DNA of 64,000 nt from Bartonella vinsonii subsp. vinsonii (GCF_902825235.1 NZ_CADEAJ010000001.1:251096-315095), one strand, 5' to 3'. Shown: positions 30,617-44,187, counted from the first letter of the stretch. A program made the numbers and translations. The notes: a model not told the origin generated them from the letters alone.

Positions 30617-32571
30617 TAAAATGCTTGCCCTATACCCACATAAAAACCGATACGAGGATCACCTTTTTCCCGCTTAAGAGGAAAGGCTAAATCAACTCGC
30701 AAAGGTCCAAGACCTGTCATATAGCGACCTCCAATACCAGCTCCCCATTTAATGTTTTGAGAAAAATCAAAACGCGCCTTCTCCCCTACGAGACCTCCAT
30801 CAAGAAAACTGACAAGCCCTATCTTATCATTTAAAGAAAAACGTAATTCTGCCGTCCCCTCCACAAGTGCCCGCCCACCAACAACAGCATCATTGTCTGT
30901 TTTGACACCAATATTACGATAGGCATAACCGCGAACAGATCCACCACCACCAGCAAAAAAGAGCGTATCCGAAGGTACTTGTGCTGTATTGCTTCCAAGA
31001 ATTGTACCAAGCTTTGCCCGCGCGGCAAAAACAAAACGCTCATTTTCATCCAGTGTCCAATAAGAACGGCCTTCTACAGTCATTTTTGCTACAAAATTAT
31101 GAGAGCGCATTTCATAAAAAGGCTCAACAAACACTTCACCATATAAACCTTTTGTTGCGTTGAATTTATTATTACGACTATCGTAAATGATACTACTTGG
31201 TAACCCAATTGTTGTAAAATTACGGCTTCCAAAATAGATATCGCGTGAATAACCATTGGAAACTTCTACAGCAACTTGACCCGATAAATTACCATTAAAG
31301 ATATGCGTTATACCAAGCTTTCCTTTTATGGCTTTTGTCGTGTAATTATCTAGGACATCTTGCTGAATTTTCAGTTCTGACCTAAAATCTGTATCAGGAG
31401 TAAATATACTAGGTTTTATAAATATACCACCGAGAAGATAATCAAAATTTTTCAGATTATAGGATTTCTCTTTATTGCTCCCAATACCGCTTACTTTCGT
31501 CTCAATTTTGAGGTGTTCCGCATGGCCAAAAAGATTGTTATGCATCCAATAAGCTTCAAAACCAGCACCATCTAATGTTGAATAACTACCACCTGCTCCA
31601 AAACGACGGGGTTTACGTTCTTCCAAAACAAGCGTAAGCGGTAAACTCCCATCAGGGTTAATTGTATCAGCCTCACGTATATTCACAGCACGAAAAACAT
31701 TAAGTCGTGCAAGCCTTTCATTCGCCTTAGCTAACGCATCAGAATCATATTTTTGGCCTACCTTCAATCCTGTCATCCGTGCAATATAAGCTGAATCTAC
31801 GCGCGGCTTCTTACTCACATTACGCACACTTAAAGGACCATAATAAGCTTCTTTTCCAGGATTAACGGTAATTTGCGCATCAATAAAGTGCGCAGCATGA
31901 TCAGCAACGACTTCACTCTTAACAATTTTAGCTTTAGCATAACCTTGTCGACGCCATCCTTCAATCGCCCATCTTTCTGCTTTTAAAATACTTTCAGATT
32001 TGGCAACAATGCCAACTTTATACCCCAATTCTTCCATTGTGGGCATTTTATTGATTTTATATTTTACAAATGGAGCAACTTTATCGATTGCAGCAACATT
32101 AAAAATATATTGTGGACCAGCATCAATCATAATAACAATATTGGATTGCGCTGGGAGTTGAGTCACCGGACTCAAATCAGCAGCTTCTAAACCATTAATC
32201 TGAATACTAATAACACCACCATAACGCCCATCAGCATAAAGAGCAGAAAGAATTGCCCGATAATCTGAACGGGCTTTCGCTAATAAACCAGAAGAACTAG
32301 ATGCTTTCCCTTGATCAGCAATAAGAGAAGACACAGCCTTCACTATTTTAACACCTTCTGGTGGTGCACTCGGTGGAGCAATAACATTAACTTTATAAAA
32401 TTTTTCTGTACCATCATAGGAGGAGGAATTCGTTTTCTTTTGACCAAAAAGAGGAATACCAAAAAACTCAAATGCTGCAAGTGGCTGTGGAAAAGCACAG
32501 ACAAAACATAGACTTATCAACGCACTGCGCACGGTTCCTGATTTTAACAAAACTCCCGTTTGGTATACCAT
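30616..32571 (-). CDS. tamA: Outer-membrane assembly protein TamA (BamA/Omp85 family)
   Basis: Outer-membrane protein of 651 residues. A signal peptide is followed by POTRA-like domains (about 45-300) and a C-terminal 16-strand Omp85 barrel with the conserved FFAGGGGSVRGYAYR motif (VRGY/F loop) near 550 and a terminal aromatic residue (GIGQAF). The open frame begins at a TTG at 32574; the next codon, ATG at 32571, is preferred. It lies directly upstream of tamB, the classical pair. Bartonella carries several large autotransporters and adhesins that are plausible clients. Confidence 0.95.
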   Translation of the reverse strand: MVYQTGVLLKSGTVRSALISLCFVCAFPQPLAAFEFFGIPLFGQKKTNSSSYDGTEKFYKVNVIAPPSAPPEGVKIVKAVSSLIADQGKASSSSGLLAKARSDYRAILSALYADGRYGGVISIQINGLEAADLSPVTQLPAQSNIVIMIDAGPQYIFNVAAIDKVAPFVKYKINKMPTMEELGYKVGIVAKSESILKAERWAIEGWRRQGYAKAKIVKSEVVADHAAHFIDAQITVNPGKEAYYGPLSVRNVSKKPRVDSAYIARMTGLKVGQKYDSDALAKANERLARLNVFRAVNIREADTINPDGSLPLTLVLEERKPRRFGAGGSYSTLDGAGFEAYWMHNNLFGHAEHLKIETKVSGIGSNKEKSYNLKNFDYLLGGIFIKPSIFTPDTDFRSELKIQQDVLDNYTTKAIKGKLGITHIFNGNLSGQVAVEVSNGYSRDIYFGSRNFTTIGLPSSIIYDSRNNKFNATKGLYGEVFVEPFYEMRSHNFVAKMTVEGRSYWTLDENERFVFAARAKLGTILGSNTAQVPSDTLFFAGGGGSVRGYAYRNIGVKTDNDAVVGGRALVEGTAELRFSLNDKIGLVSFLDGGLVGEKARFDFSQNIKWGAGIGGRYMTGLGPLRVDLAFPLKREKGDPRIGFYVGIGQAF

Positions 32572-32574
32572 CAA

Positions 32575-32984
32575 ATCAGATACCTTTAATAAACTTTACA
32601 TCACTTTAGTACTATAAATAACGTAGAACAAGAAAGATAAATATACCTACTTTTATATATTTCACATGTTTGATCACATCAAATAACGTTCTTTTCTTGC
32701 AATGCATAATATCCCCTCCCCTTATATTGAAAAAATCCATCATTGCTGTGCAACACAAACAGCCTTATTTCCTTTCCCTACCATATTCATTTAGTGCATT
32801 ATAAATGTTTTATTTCACTGCATATAATCATGGTTAAATTTGTGCAAATTACTCTCTATTACTACGCTACAAAAACCTGCACATCTATATAGATCTCTCC
32901 ACCCCAAAAACCATAGAGACACTTCTTGATTTTTATGTGTAGATATGATTGTCTTTTTTCATCAAACGGGGGAGGAAGAAACTG
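32575..32984. other. Divergent intergenic region tamA / comM
   Basis: About 400 AT-rich bases holding the divergent promoters of tamA-tamB and comM. No gene or clear structure was recognised, apart from the GGAGGAAG ribosome site of comM at 32971-32978. Confidence 0.4.
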
Positions 32985-34517
32985 ATGATTGCACATGTTA
33001 CAACTGTTGCTTTTCGCGGTCTAGAAGCTGTCCCTGTTGATGTACAGGTTATGATTTCTTCCGGTAAAATAGGAATGGCGATTGTTGGACTAGCCGATAA
33101 AGCAATTGGAGAAAGCCGTGAACGTGTGCAAGCAGCTCTTCATGCTTGTGGCCTTTCTATGCCTAACAAACGTGTTACTATTAATCTTGCACCAGCAGAT
33201 TTACCTAAAGAAGGATCACATTATGATTTGCCAATTGCTGTGGGTTTAATGCTTGTTATGGGGCTTATACCTCCTGAAGTAGCACAAGAGTACATCATTT
33301 TAGGCGAATTATCACTGGATGGTTCACTTACAGCTGTCAATGGTGTTTTACCAGCCGCAATGACAGCTTTATCACTCGATAAAGGGCTCATTTGTCCTTA
33401 CCCATGCGGACCTGAAGCAGCATGGGCTGACGCAGAGATGAATATTCTTGCACCTGAAAGCCTTCTTACGATAGTCAATCACTTCAAAGGAACGCAAATT
33501 CAAAAACGTCCACAACCACGCCAGTACACAATTCAAACTGAACTCCCAGATCTTTGCGAAATTAAAGGACAAAAAACCGCAAAACGTGCATTAGAAGTTT
33601 GTGCCGCCGGACGGCATAATCTCCTATTTGTAGGTCCTCCTGGTGCAGGAAAATCTATGTTGGCCCAACGTTTACCTTCTATTTTGCCACCTCTTGATAG
33701 CCGTGAGTTTTTAGATGTTTCTCTGATTGCTTCTATCACAGGAGAAACAGTGCATAATACTATTTCACTCCACTGTCCTTTTCGTGCTCCCCATCATTCT
33801 GCTTCCATGGCAGCAATGATCGGTGGTGGGCTTAAAGGACGACCAGGAGAAGTTTCACTTGCACATAATGGCGTTTTATTTCTTGATGAATTGCCTGAAT
33901 TTTCTCCACAGGTCCTTGATTCTCTTCGTCAACCTTTAGAGAGTGGGGAATGTATCATCGCCCGCGCTAATCACCATATCAGCTATCCTGCTCGTATCCA
34001 ACTCATTGCTGCTATGAACCCTTGTCGCTGTGGTATGGCGGGAGAAAAAGGCTATGTTTGTGCAAAAGGAATACGCTGTCAAATTGATTATCAATCCCGT
34101 ATTTCTGGTCCTCTGCTCGACCGAATTGATTTGCGGATTGATGTCCCTGCACTAACAGCTATGGATCTTATGCAACCAGAACAAGCAGAAAAAAGCTGTG
34201 ATGTTGCCAAACGTGTCGCACGGTGTCGTGCTATTCAAGCTAAACGATTTACAGCTTTGGGCCTTAACAATATTCGCACTAACGGTGATTGTCCTGCTAA
34301 AATTATCGAAAAAATCGCCATTCCTGATCAAAATGCTGCTAAACTCTTACGGGACGTGAGTGAAAAAATGCACCTTTCTGCACGCGCCTATCATCGTATT
34401 CTCAAAGTTGCACGTACCATCGCTGATCTCGACGAAGCAGAAAATCTTTCACGCCATCATCTCGCAGAAGCTATTTCCTACCGACTAGGCACTGAAAGAT
34501 TAACAGCTCTCTCTTAA
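32985..34517 (+). CDS. comM: ComM/YifB family Mg-chelatase-like AAA+ ATPase
   Basis: AAA+ protein of 510 residues. In competent bacteria ComM is a helicase that promotes branch migration during integration of incoming DNA. It has an N-terminal Lon-protease-like (ChlI) domain, a central ATPase with Walker A GPPGAGKSML near 217 and Walker B VLFLDELPEF, and a C-terminal Mg-chelatase domain with a cysteine cluster (NPCRCGMAGEKGYVC). The ATG at 32985 has GGAGGAAG upstream. No competence genes are in the window, so transformation is not implied. Confidence 0.92.
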   Translation: MIAHVTTVAFRGLEAVPVDVQVMISSGKIGMAIVGLADKAIGESRERVQAALHACGLSMPNKRVTINLAPADLPKEGSHYDLPIAVGLMLVMGLIPPEVAQEYIILGELSLDGSLTAVNGVLPAAMTALSLDKGLICPYPCGPEAAWADAEMNILAPESLLTIVNHFKGTQIQKRPQPRQYTIQTELPDLCEIKGQKTAKRALEVCAAGRHNLLFVGPPGAGKSMLAQRLPSILPPLDSREFLDVSLIASITGETVHNTISLHCPFRAPHHSASMAAMIGGGLKGRPGEVSLAHNGVLFLDELPEFSPQVLDSLRQPLESGECIIARANHHISYPARIQLIAAMNPCRCGMAGEKGYVCAKGIRCQIDYQSRISGPLLDRIDLRIDVPALTAMDLMQPEQAEKSCDVAKRVARCRAIQAKRFTALGLNNIRTNGDCPAKIIEKIAIPDQNAAKLLRDVSEKMHLSARAYHRILKVARTIADLDEAENLSRHHLAEAISYRLGTERLTALS

Positions 34518-34529
34518 GGAAAATATTCA

Positions 34530-35399
34530 TCAATAAAAACTTATTGGAAAATAACGCAAATAAAGCTCCGCAAGTTTGCCATCATTTTCGAGAGACTTCA
34601 GGGCATAATTGAGTATATCAATTAATTTGTCGTTCTTTTTTGCAACAGCAAGACGCATTCCTTGCCCCAATAACTGTGGAGCCATATATGCACCTCCAAC
34701 AAAGTAGCAGCAATCATTGGATTTTGAATCATTGAGCCATAATGATAAAGCGAAGCCATCATCAAAAATAAGATCAATTTTATGATCTTGTAGCGCTTTA
34801 TAGAGTTCTACCCTGTCTTTAAACCCTTGCCATTTAGCTTCAGGAAAATAACTCTGAAAGAGTTTTTCGTGTGCACTTTTGAACAAAACCCCACTGCTTA
34901 AATATGTCAGTCTATCACTTATTGGTTCATCAAAATTTACAGGTCGAGAAGCAACAAATCTAGCCGGAAAGCGAAGATAAGACTTTGTAAAAACAAGATC
35001 TTGATGTGTTTTCGTTGTTTCTTTTAAACCAGCAATAATTATTTCTGCTCCACCATTCTTGACATGCTCTACAAGCTCTTCCCAAGGAACAACTTCTACC
35101 TCACAAAATTTCTCAAGGTTTAATTTTGAGCAAATAGCGCGCAATAAATCGATATGATAACCTGCAAGGTGCCCTGTTTTGTCAAGAAAGTTAAAAGGAG
35201 GAAAATCAAAAGTTGTCACAAAACGCAAACGAATAATACCGGTTGTATCAGGTTGTAGCAAATGTTCATGCGAATCAAAAAAAGAGGGGAGCCCTCCAAC
35301 CGTTTTAGCTTCTGCAAAAGAAGAAAACAGAAATCCCCATGCTACACAGAAGACTCCAATAAAAATATGGAATCCCTTTATAAGTTTCCTTATTTCCAA
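34530..35399 (-). CDS. Periplasmic amino-acid-type substrate-binding protein (SBP_bac_3)
   Basis: Exported solute-binding protein of 289 residues from ABC-transporter family 3. The signal peptide runs to about residue 31 (VFCVAWGFLFSSFAEA). The mature part shows the family start IIRLRFVTTFDFPPFNFLDK and GHLAGYHIDLLRAICSKL. The frame has no ATG near its start; translation probably begins at the TTG at 35399, which has a run of six G about 7 bases upstream. No permease or ATPase gene is adjacent, so it is an orphan component or supplies a transporter encoded elsewhere. The ligand is unknown; polar amino acids are typical. Confidence 0.85.
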   Translation of the reverse strand: MEIRKLIKGFHIFIGVFCVAWGFLFSSFAEAKTVGGLPSFFDSHEHLLQPDTTGIIRLRFVTTFDFPPFNFLDKTGHLAGYHIDLLRAICSKLNLEKFCEVEVVPWEELVEHVKNGGAEIIIAGLKETTKTHQDLVFTKSYLRFPARFVASRPVNFDEPISDRLTYLSSGVLFKSAHEKLFQSYFPEAKWQGFKDRVELYKALQDHKIDLIFDDGFALSLWLNDSKSNDCCYFVGGAYMAPQLLGQGMRLAVAKKNDKLIDILNYALKSLENDGKLAELYLRYFPISFY

Positions 35400-38738
<3,339 letters not shown>

Positions 38739-38855
38739 AGGTACTCTTTTGTTTCTAGCTGTATAAGCATCGTAGTTTTATACGTTGTTTTTCGTATTTG
38801 AACATTCCTTCTCACTTCAACTACGATGAAAGAAAAACTAAGGAAGGTCATGCAT

Positions 38856-39638
38856 ATGGCAGCTGAAACAGAACGCGTAGGAGCAAAAGGTGGGATGGAG
38901 TACTCTTTTGGCTTTACAAGAGTTGATGAAGCACAAAAACAATCCATGGTTGATGGTGTGTTCCACTCTGTCGCTGAAAACTATGACAAGATGAATGATA
39001 TCTTATCATTAGGGTTACACCGTGTGTGGAAAAATTCTATGGTAGCATGGCTTTCTCCACCAGCACTTTCCAATTGGAAAGTTCTTGATGTAGCTGGAGG
39101 TACTGGTGATATCGCTTTCCGCATTCTTAATGCTTCACGCCAAAAAGCCCATGCTACAGTCCTTGATATTAATGGATCAATGCTTAGTGTCGGCAAAAAA
39201 CGTGCACAAAAAAACGGTCTCGCTCCTCTGATCGATTTTGTCGAAGCCAATGCAGAACATCTGCCCTTTGAAGATAAAAGTTTTGATGCTTATACTATTG
39301 CTTTTGGAATCCGCAATGTGCCTCATATTGACCAAGCCCTTAGAGAAGCTTTTCGTGTTTTAAAACCGGGTGGACGTTTCCTCTGTTTAGAATTTTCAGA
39401 TGTTGAAATGCCTTTGCTCGACAAACTTTATGACTTTTGGTCTTTCCATGCTATCCCTAAGATTGGTCAAATCATTGCAAATGATGGGGATGCTTATCGT
39501 TATTTGGTTGAATCTATTCGCAAATTTCCTAAACAAAACGATTTTGCCCATATGATCAATCAGGCGGGGTTTTCGCGCGTATCGTATCGCAATCTTACGG
39601 GTGCGATCGCAGCATTGCACTCAGGTTGGAAAATTTAA
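38856..39638 (+). CDS. ubiE: Ubiquinone/menaquinone C-methyltransferase UbiE
   Basis: SAM-dependent C-methyltransferase of ubiquinone synthesis. From the ATG at 38856 the protein has 260 residues. It shows the class I motif [16 protein letters not shown] near 78-93, then [14 protein letters not shown] and [23 protein letters not shown] split by the family spacing. An AAGGAAGG ribosome site fits this ATG or the ATG at 38850; an ATG at 38826 is also in frame. UbiB starts immediately after the stop. The product of this pair feeds the respiratory chain. Confidence 0.95.
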   Translation: MAAETERVGAKGGMEYSFGFTRVDEAQKQSMVDGVFHSVAENYDKMNDILSLGLHRVWKNSMVAWLSPPALSNWKVLDVAGGTGDIAFRILNASRQKAHATVLDINGSMLSVGKKRAQKNGLAPLIDFVEANAEHLPFEDKSFDAYTIAFGIRNVPHIDQALREAFRVLKPGGRFLCLEFSDVEMPLLDKLYDFWSFHAIPKIGQIIANDGDAYRYLVESIRKFPKQNDFAHMINQAGFSRVSYRNLTGAIAALHSGWKI

Positions 39639-39639
39639 A

Positions 39640-41226
39640 ATGGTGCAAATTTCTACTTACTTTCAATTGATGCGCGCAGGATGGGTTTTAGCGCGTGAAG
39701 GCGTTTTAAGTGCTCTTCCTCACGAGGATCTTCAAGGTTTTCCCGCATTATGTCATCGTGTAGCAGGTATAATAGCGCGACGAAAAACAAAGAAAAAACA
39801 ACGCTGTGAAAATATAACTTATGCCATCAATAGGCTCGGTCCCTCTTACATAAAACTTGGTCAATTTCTTGCTACCAGACCCGATATTGTTGGACATGAT
39901 ATTGCAGAAGATTTGTCACAGCTACAAGATCGTGTTCAAACATTTTCTTGCACTGCTGCTATTGCACAAATTGAAAGTTCGCTTGGTCGTCCTATCAATG
40001 ATTTGTTCGTAAACTTTTATCCCCCCATTGCCGCTGCTTCTATCGCCCAAGTTCATCCTGCTGAATATGATGATGGAAGCGGTCATAAAAAAAAATGTGC
40101 TGTTAAAGTCATCCGCCCCAATATCAGAACACGTTTTGCTCAAGATCTTAGAAGTTTCTATCTGGTTGCCCATTTACAAGAGCGTTATATACCAGCTTCT
40201 CGACGGCTACGCCCTGTCTGTGTGGTTGACACTTTGGCACAAACCACACGTATTGAAATGGACTTACGATTAGAAGCAGCTGCCATATCAGAAATGGCTG
40301 AAAACATTCAACAGGATACAGGTTTTCGGGTTCCAAAAATCGACTGGGAGCGAACAGGACGCAATGTTCTCACAATGGAATGGATCGACGGTATAAGAAT
40401 ATCTGAAATTTCTGCCCTCAAAGAAGCTGGCTTTGATTTACAAGCGCTTGCAATTACGCTTATTCAGTCTTTCCTTCGCCATACATTGCGTGATGGTTTT
40501 TTTCATGCTGACATGCATCCTGGTAATTTATTTGTAGACCCAAAAGGATGTATTGTTGCTGTTGATTTAGGAATTACAGGGCGATTGGGAAAAAAAGAAA
40601 AGCATTTCCTTGCTGAAATCCTTTATGGCTTTATTACCCGTGATTACCATCGCGTAGCACGCGCCCATTTTGAAGCAGGATATGTTCCTCCACACCATAA
40701 TATTGAGAGCTTTGCTCAAGCCAATCGCGCTATTGGTGAACCAATTCATGGGCAATCCGCGCAAAGCATTTCCATGGCTAAATTGCTCACATTGTTGTTT
40801 GAAGTCACTGAATTGTTTGACATGCAAACACGACCTGAACTTTTACTGCTCCAAAAAACCATGGTTGTCGTTGAAGGCGTCGCCCGTACATTGGACCCTC
40901 ATTTTAATATGTGGAAAGCTTCTGAACCCGTTGTCAGAGAATGGATTAGCAAAAATTTAGGACCTGTCGGAATTGCAAAAGACTTCAGTGAAGGGGCGCA
41001 AGCACTGCTTTCTCTAGCACGCAAGACACCACAATTCATACAAAATTTTCAACGTATGGAAGAGGACTTCAATAAAATGAGAGAAACAGGATTTAATCTT
41101 TCACCTCTCACCCTTAAACAACTTGCTCATGAGCAAAGTCGTATCAACCGTTATGGTCGTTATAGTTTGTTCATCATTGCACTTTGTTGTGTTTGTCTCA
41201 CTTTTTACATTTTTCGTCTTTTCTAA
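39640..41226 (+). CDS. ubiB: Ubiquinone biosynthesis accessory protein UbiB (ABC1 atypical kinase)
   Basis: Atypical kinase/ATPase needed for ubiquinone synthesis. The 528-residue protein has the family KxGQ motif (SYIKLGQFLATRPDI), the unusual Ala-rich loop PIAAASIAQVH, the catalytic HADMHPGN and a following VDLG. A hydrophobic helix at the extreme C-terminus (SLFIIALCCVCLTFYIF) anchors it in the membrane. The ATG at 39640 lies one base after the ubiE stop, so the two are coupled. The frame open to 39601 lies inside ubiE and is not used. Confidence 0.95.
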   Translation: MVQISTYFQLMRAGWVLAREGVLSALPHEDLQGFPALCHRVAGIIARRKTKKKQRCENITYAINRLGPSYIKLGQFLATRPDIVGHDIAEDLSQLQDRVQTFSCTAAIAQIESSLGRPINDLFVNFYPPIAAASIAQVHPAEYDDGSGHKKKCAVKVIRPNIRTRFAQDLRSFYLVAHLQERYIPASRRLRPVCVVDTLAQTTRIEMDLRLEAAAISEMAENIQQDTGFRVPKIDWERTGRNVLTMEWIDGIRISEISALKEAGFDLQALAITLIQSFLRHTLRDGFFHADMHPGNLFVDPKGCIVAVDLGITGRLGKKEKHFLAEILYGFITRDYHRVARAHFEAGYVPPHHNIESFAQANRAIGEPIHGQSAQSISMAKLLTLLFEVTELFDMQTRPELLLLQKTMVVVEGVARTLDPHFNMWKASEPVVREWISKNLGPVGIAKDFSEGAQALLSLARKTPQFIQNFQRMEEDFNKMRETGFNLSPLTLKQLAHEQSRINRYGRYSLFIIALCCVCLTFYIFRLF

Positions 41227-41295
41227 TCTGCTCAATATGCTAAAAAACATCAATGATGAAATCATTGAAATCAATTTATTTCTTGGATATATCTT

Positions 41296-42693
41296 ATGGC
41301 TAGTCTTACCATTCGTAACCTTTCCTCTGAAATTAAAGAAGCTTTGCGCATACGTGCCGCAAAAAATGGTATTTCTATGGAAGAAGAAGTCCGCCGCCTT
41401 TTAAGCAATTCTACTATACCAGCTATACTCCCCTCTCAAGCAAGTCCACTTGAAATGCAATCATTGCAATCAAAATCACTACTTCTTATTATTGGTGGGA
41501 GTATTGCAGCCTATAAAGCGCTTGATCTCATTCGCCGTTTGCAAGAACGTGGAGCTGATTTAAACATTGTTATGACAAAAGCAGCACAAAAATTTATTAC
41601 GCCTTTAGCCGCTGAAGCTCTCAGTGGCCGTACTGTGTATAGCGATTTATTTTCACGCGAAGAAGAACATGATATTGGCCATATTCGGCTAGCACGTGAT
41701 GCTGATCTCATTATTTTAGCTCCTGCCACAGCCAATCGCATTGCAAAAATAGCCAATGGGATAGGCGATGATCTGGCTGATTGTGTGCTTTTAGCAGCAC
41801 GCTGTCCACTCTTAATTGCACCCGCCATGAATCCAACAATGTGGACACATCCAGCAACTGTTCGCAATGTGGCAAAATTACGCACAGATGGCGTTCATAT
41901 CGTAGGACCAGAAATTGGTAGAATGGCTGAACGCGATGAAAGTGGCTGTGGACGTATGAGTGAACCCTTAACTATTGTAGCTGCAGTAGAAGCTCTTTTA
42001 GGTGTACAAGAAAAACCTCTTTCTGGTCGCCATTTTATTGTCACCTCTGGTCCTACCCATGAACCCATTGATCCTGTCCGTTATCTTGCTAATCGTTCTT
42101 CGGGTAAACAAGGTCACGCCATTGCAACAGCTCTTGCACATTTAGGTGCCAAAGTGACGCTTATTTGTGGACCAGTTAATCTTGCCGCCCCCGAAGCAGT
42201 GAAAACCATCCATGTTGAAACAGCATGTCAGATGTTACAAGCTGTTCAAGCCGCATTGCCTGCCGATGGTGCAATTTTTGTCGCTGCTGTTTGCGATTGG
42301 CGCAGCCAAACACACTCTTTGCACAAAATCAAAAAAAGTGCTCATAAAACACCACCATCTTTGCATATGGTCGAAAATCCTGACATCTTAGCAACCATTG
42401 GACATGCTCCAAACCGCCCCCCATTGGTCATTGGATTTGCTGCTGAAACCTGTGACATGATTGCAAATGCGCAAAAAAAATGTGTCGAAAAAGGAGCAAA
42501 CTTTATTCTTGCTAATGATATTTCTCTTCACGCTGATGGAACAAGCGTCATGGGTGCTGACACAAATCAAGTTTGTCTTGTTAGCAAAGACAATGTCGAA
42601 CACTGGCCACACATGAGTAAACAACAAGTAGCACAAAAATTAGCAAAGGTTATTATATCATTCTTCAAGTCTTATAGTCCTACTCGCCAATAA
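41296..42693 (+). CDS. coaBC: CoaBC with an N-terminal FitA-like ribbon-helix-helix extension
   Basis: Bifunctional enzyme of coenzyme A synthesis: phosphopantothenate-cysteine ligase (CoaB) and phosphopantothenoylcysteine decarboxylase (CoaC). Residues 1-40 (MASLTIRNLSSEIKEALRIR, then NGISMEEEVRRLL) form a FitA/Arc-type RHH domain normally found in plasmid-stability antitoxins. The CoaC flavoprotein domain follows from about 60 (LLLIIGGSIAAYKALDLIRR), with PAMNPTMW and the ESGCGRM active-site Cys. CoaB begins near 250 (GPTHEPIDPVRYLANRSSGK). A Met at residue 54 (41455) could be an alternative start giving a normal-length enzyme. It follows ubiB by 70 bases. Confidence 0.93.
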   Translation: MASLTIRNLSSEIKEALRIRAAKNGISMEEEVRRLLSNSTIPAILPSQASPLEMQSLQSKSLLLIIGGSIAAYKALDLIRRLQERGADLNIVMTKAAQKFITPLAAEALSGRTVYSDLFSREEEHDIGHIRLARDADLIILAPATANRIAKIANGIGDDLADCVLLAARCPLLIAPAMNPTMWTHPATVRNVAKLRTDGVHIVGPEIGRMAERDESGCGRMSEPLTIVAAVEALLGVQEKPLSGRHFIVTSGPTHEPIDPVRYLANRSSGKQGHAIATALAHLGAKVTLICGPVNLAAPEAVKTIHVETACQMLQAVQAALPADGAIFVAAVCDWRSQTHSLHKIKKSAHKTPPSLHMVENPDILATIGHAPNRPPLVIGFAAETCDMIANAQKKCVEKGANFILANDISLHADGTSVMGADTNQVCLVSKDNVEHWPHMSKQQVAQKLAKVIISFFKSYSPTRQ

Positions 42694-43139
42694 GTAAGAA
42701 ACTCTTTGTTTCAAATGAAAATAAAAATTTCGCACAAATGAATCGATTATAAAAAATGCAATACCAAGCAAAAAATGAAGCGTACACATCAAAATACGTC
42801 AAGCTCTTTCTAGGTATAATCCTATTGATTGAATAATCCCCTTTGTACAAAGAGTAAACTTCTCCATATTCGAAAGAAATGAAAATCTTTACCTATTTTA
42901 GCCTTTTATAACACAGATAGTCTTGGCGGTTTTATTGCCATTCACTCTTGTTGCTTCTTTCATGAACATGATAAAAAATTCTATCGGGATTTTTTGCAAT
43001 GTATAAGGAATAGAAATATTTTTTCTTGACTGTTTACCCTTAAGCAACAACATTATAAGCTTTATGAAATAAGTTCCTATATAAAGCACATTTCACTCTC
43101 TCTTGTTTTCACTTTTTTTCTCTTATTTACTTGGTTATT
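42694..43139. other. Intergenic region, no gene seen
   Basis: About 450 AT-rich bases between coaBC and the CysZ-like gene. In related rhizobia dut often follows coaBC; I saw no dut remnant here. Confidence 0.4.
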
Positions 43140-43859
43140 ATGATTTTTACTTCCGCCTATCGTGCTTTACAACGTCTTCTGACCCCAGCATATCGCATTA
43201 TGATCTTAAAAGCATTGGGGATTACTTTTATTGTACTCATTATTTTATGGTTATGTGTACACCAGCTTTTCGTGTCCTATTTTTGGCCTTGGATTGCTCA
43301 TTTTTTCCCCGGATTACCCAGTTGGGCAGGATGGTTGGGATTGGGCATGATTATCATTTTTAATCTTGGTTTAGCTTTGCTGATGGCTTTTTTGATTGCC
43401 CCAATTACCGCTATGATTGGGAGTTTTTTCATTGATTCTGCTGCCGAAATTATTGAAAAAGAAGATTATCCAAACGAGCCTATTGGACAAGCACTACCGT
43501 TTGGACGTTCTCTCATTCTCTCTTTGAAATTTGTTCTTTTAAGCCTTATCGGCAATGGAATCGCTTTTCTTTTGTTTTTCGTTCCAAGTATTAATTTGAT
43601 CGCCTTTTATGTTATTAATGGCTACCTGCTTGGTCGTGAATATTTTGTGTTTGCCGCTTACCGTTTTCGAACTGAACATGAAGCGCATGCTTTTTTACGC
43701 GTTCATTACTTGACGGTTTTTGGGGCAGGATTATTGATCGCGCTTTTTGTTTCGATTCCTATCCTTAACTTAGCAGCACCACTTTTCGCAGCCGCCTTTA
43801 TGACACACTTACACAAGATGCTTTCCCAAAAGACCACCGTATGCATTACACAAAAATAA
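43140..43859 (+). CDS. CysZ-like / EI24-domain membrane protein
   Basis: Integral inner-membrane protein of 239 residues with about four to six hydrophobic helices. It matches the EI24/CysZ family (DUF540), some members of which transport sulfate. The conserved features are an N-terminal amphipathic start (TSAYRALQRLLTPAYR), FLIAPITAMIGSFFIDSAAE in the centre and the GREYFVFAAYRFR motif near 175. The frame begins at a TTG at 43131, but the ATG at 43140 is preferred. No clear ribosome site. No sulfate assimilation genes are nearby, so transport of sulfate is only a possibility. Confidence 0.85.
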   Translation: MIFTSAYRALQRLLTPAYRIMILKALGITFIVLIILWLCVHQLFVSYFWPWIAHFFPGLPSWAGWLGLGMIIIFNLGLALLMAFLIAPITAMIGSFFIDSAAEIIEKEDYPNEPIGQALPFGRSLILSLKFVLLSLIGNGIAFLLFFVPSINLIAFYVINGYLLGREYFVFAAYRFRTEHEAHAFLRVHYLTVFGAGLLIALFVSIPILNLAAPLFAAAFMTHLHKMLSQKTTVCITQK

Positions 43860-43887
43860 TGATGCTTATTCACTTAAAAGCTACAAA

Positions 43888-44187
43888 ATGCATGAACAAA
43901 AGAGAGTTTACAATAGACTCACTCTTTTAAACAACGGCTTTCATTTCTCTCATCAAAGGAACCCTTTTAAAAAAATCTTGCTCTGGTACTGGTACTTCGT
44001 TAACATAGCACTGTCATGTCCATTGTTTTTATGGACTGTTATAGTCTTTATAATTCTAGGGCTTCTTTGCTTCAAAACCGTTGATATTAATGATGAATCG
44101 AATATTCATTTTCATCAGAAGCAAATGAAAAGCCAACCAGTGCAGGGAACAGATTTTGATATCAAAGCAAGTGAACAAATAACATAA
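43888..44187 (+). CDS. Small hypothetical membrane protein
   Basis: A 99-codon ATG frame just after the CysZ-like gene on the same strand. It has a basic N-terminus, a central hydrophobic segment of about 35 residues (around 35-70, containing FLWTVIVFIILGLLCF) and a polar, acidic tail. One or two membrane helices are likely. No Shine-Dalgarno is evident and no family is recognised. The frame may be real because of its ordered hydrophobic/polar layout, but chance cannot be excluded. Confidence 0.4.
   Translation: MHEQKRVYNRLTLLNNGFHFSHQRNPFKKILLWYWYFVNIALSCPLFLWTVIVFIILGLLCFKTVDINDESNIHFHQKQMKSQPVQGTDFDIKASEQIT

Noticed and set aside
43021..43089. Possible dut remnant after coaBC
   Set aside because: Expected from rhizobial gene order, but none of the dUTPase motifs could be read in any frame.
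43103..43363. 86-codon frame at the start of the CysZ-like gene
   Set aside because: Overlaps the CysZ-like coding region in another frame; the EI24 frame has the conserved motifs.
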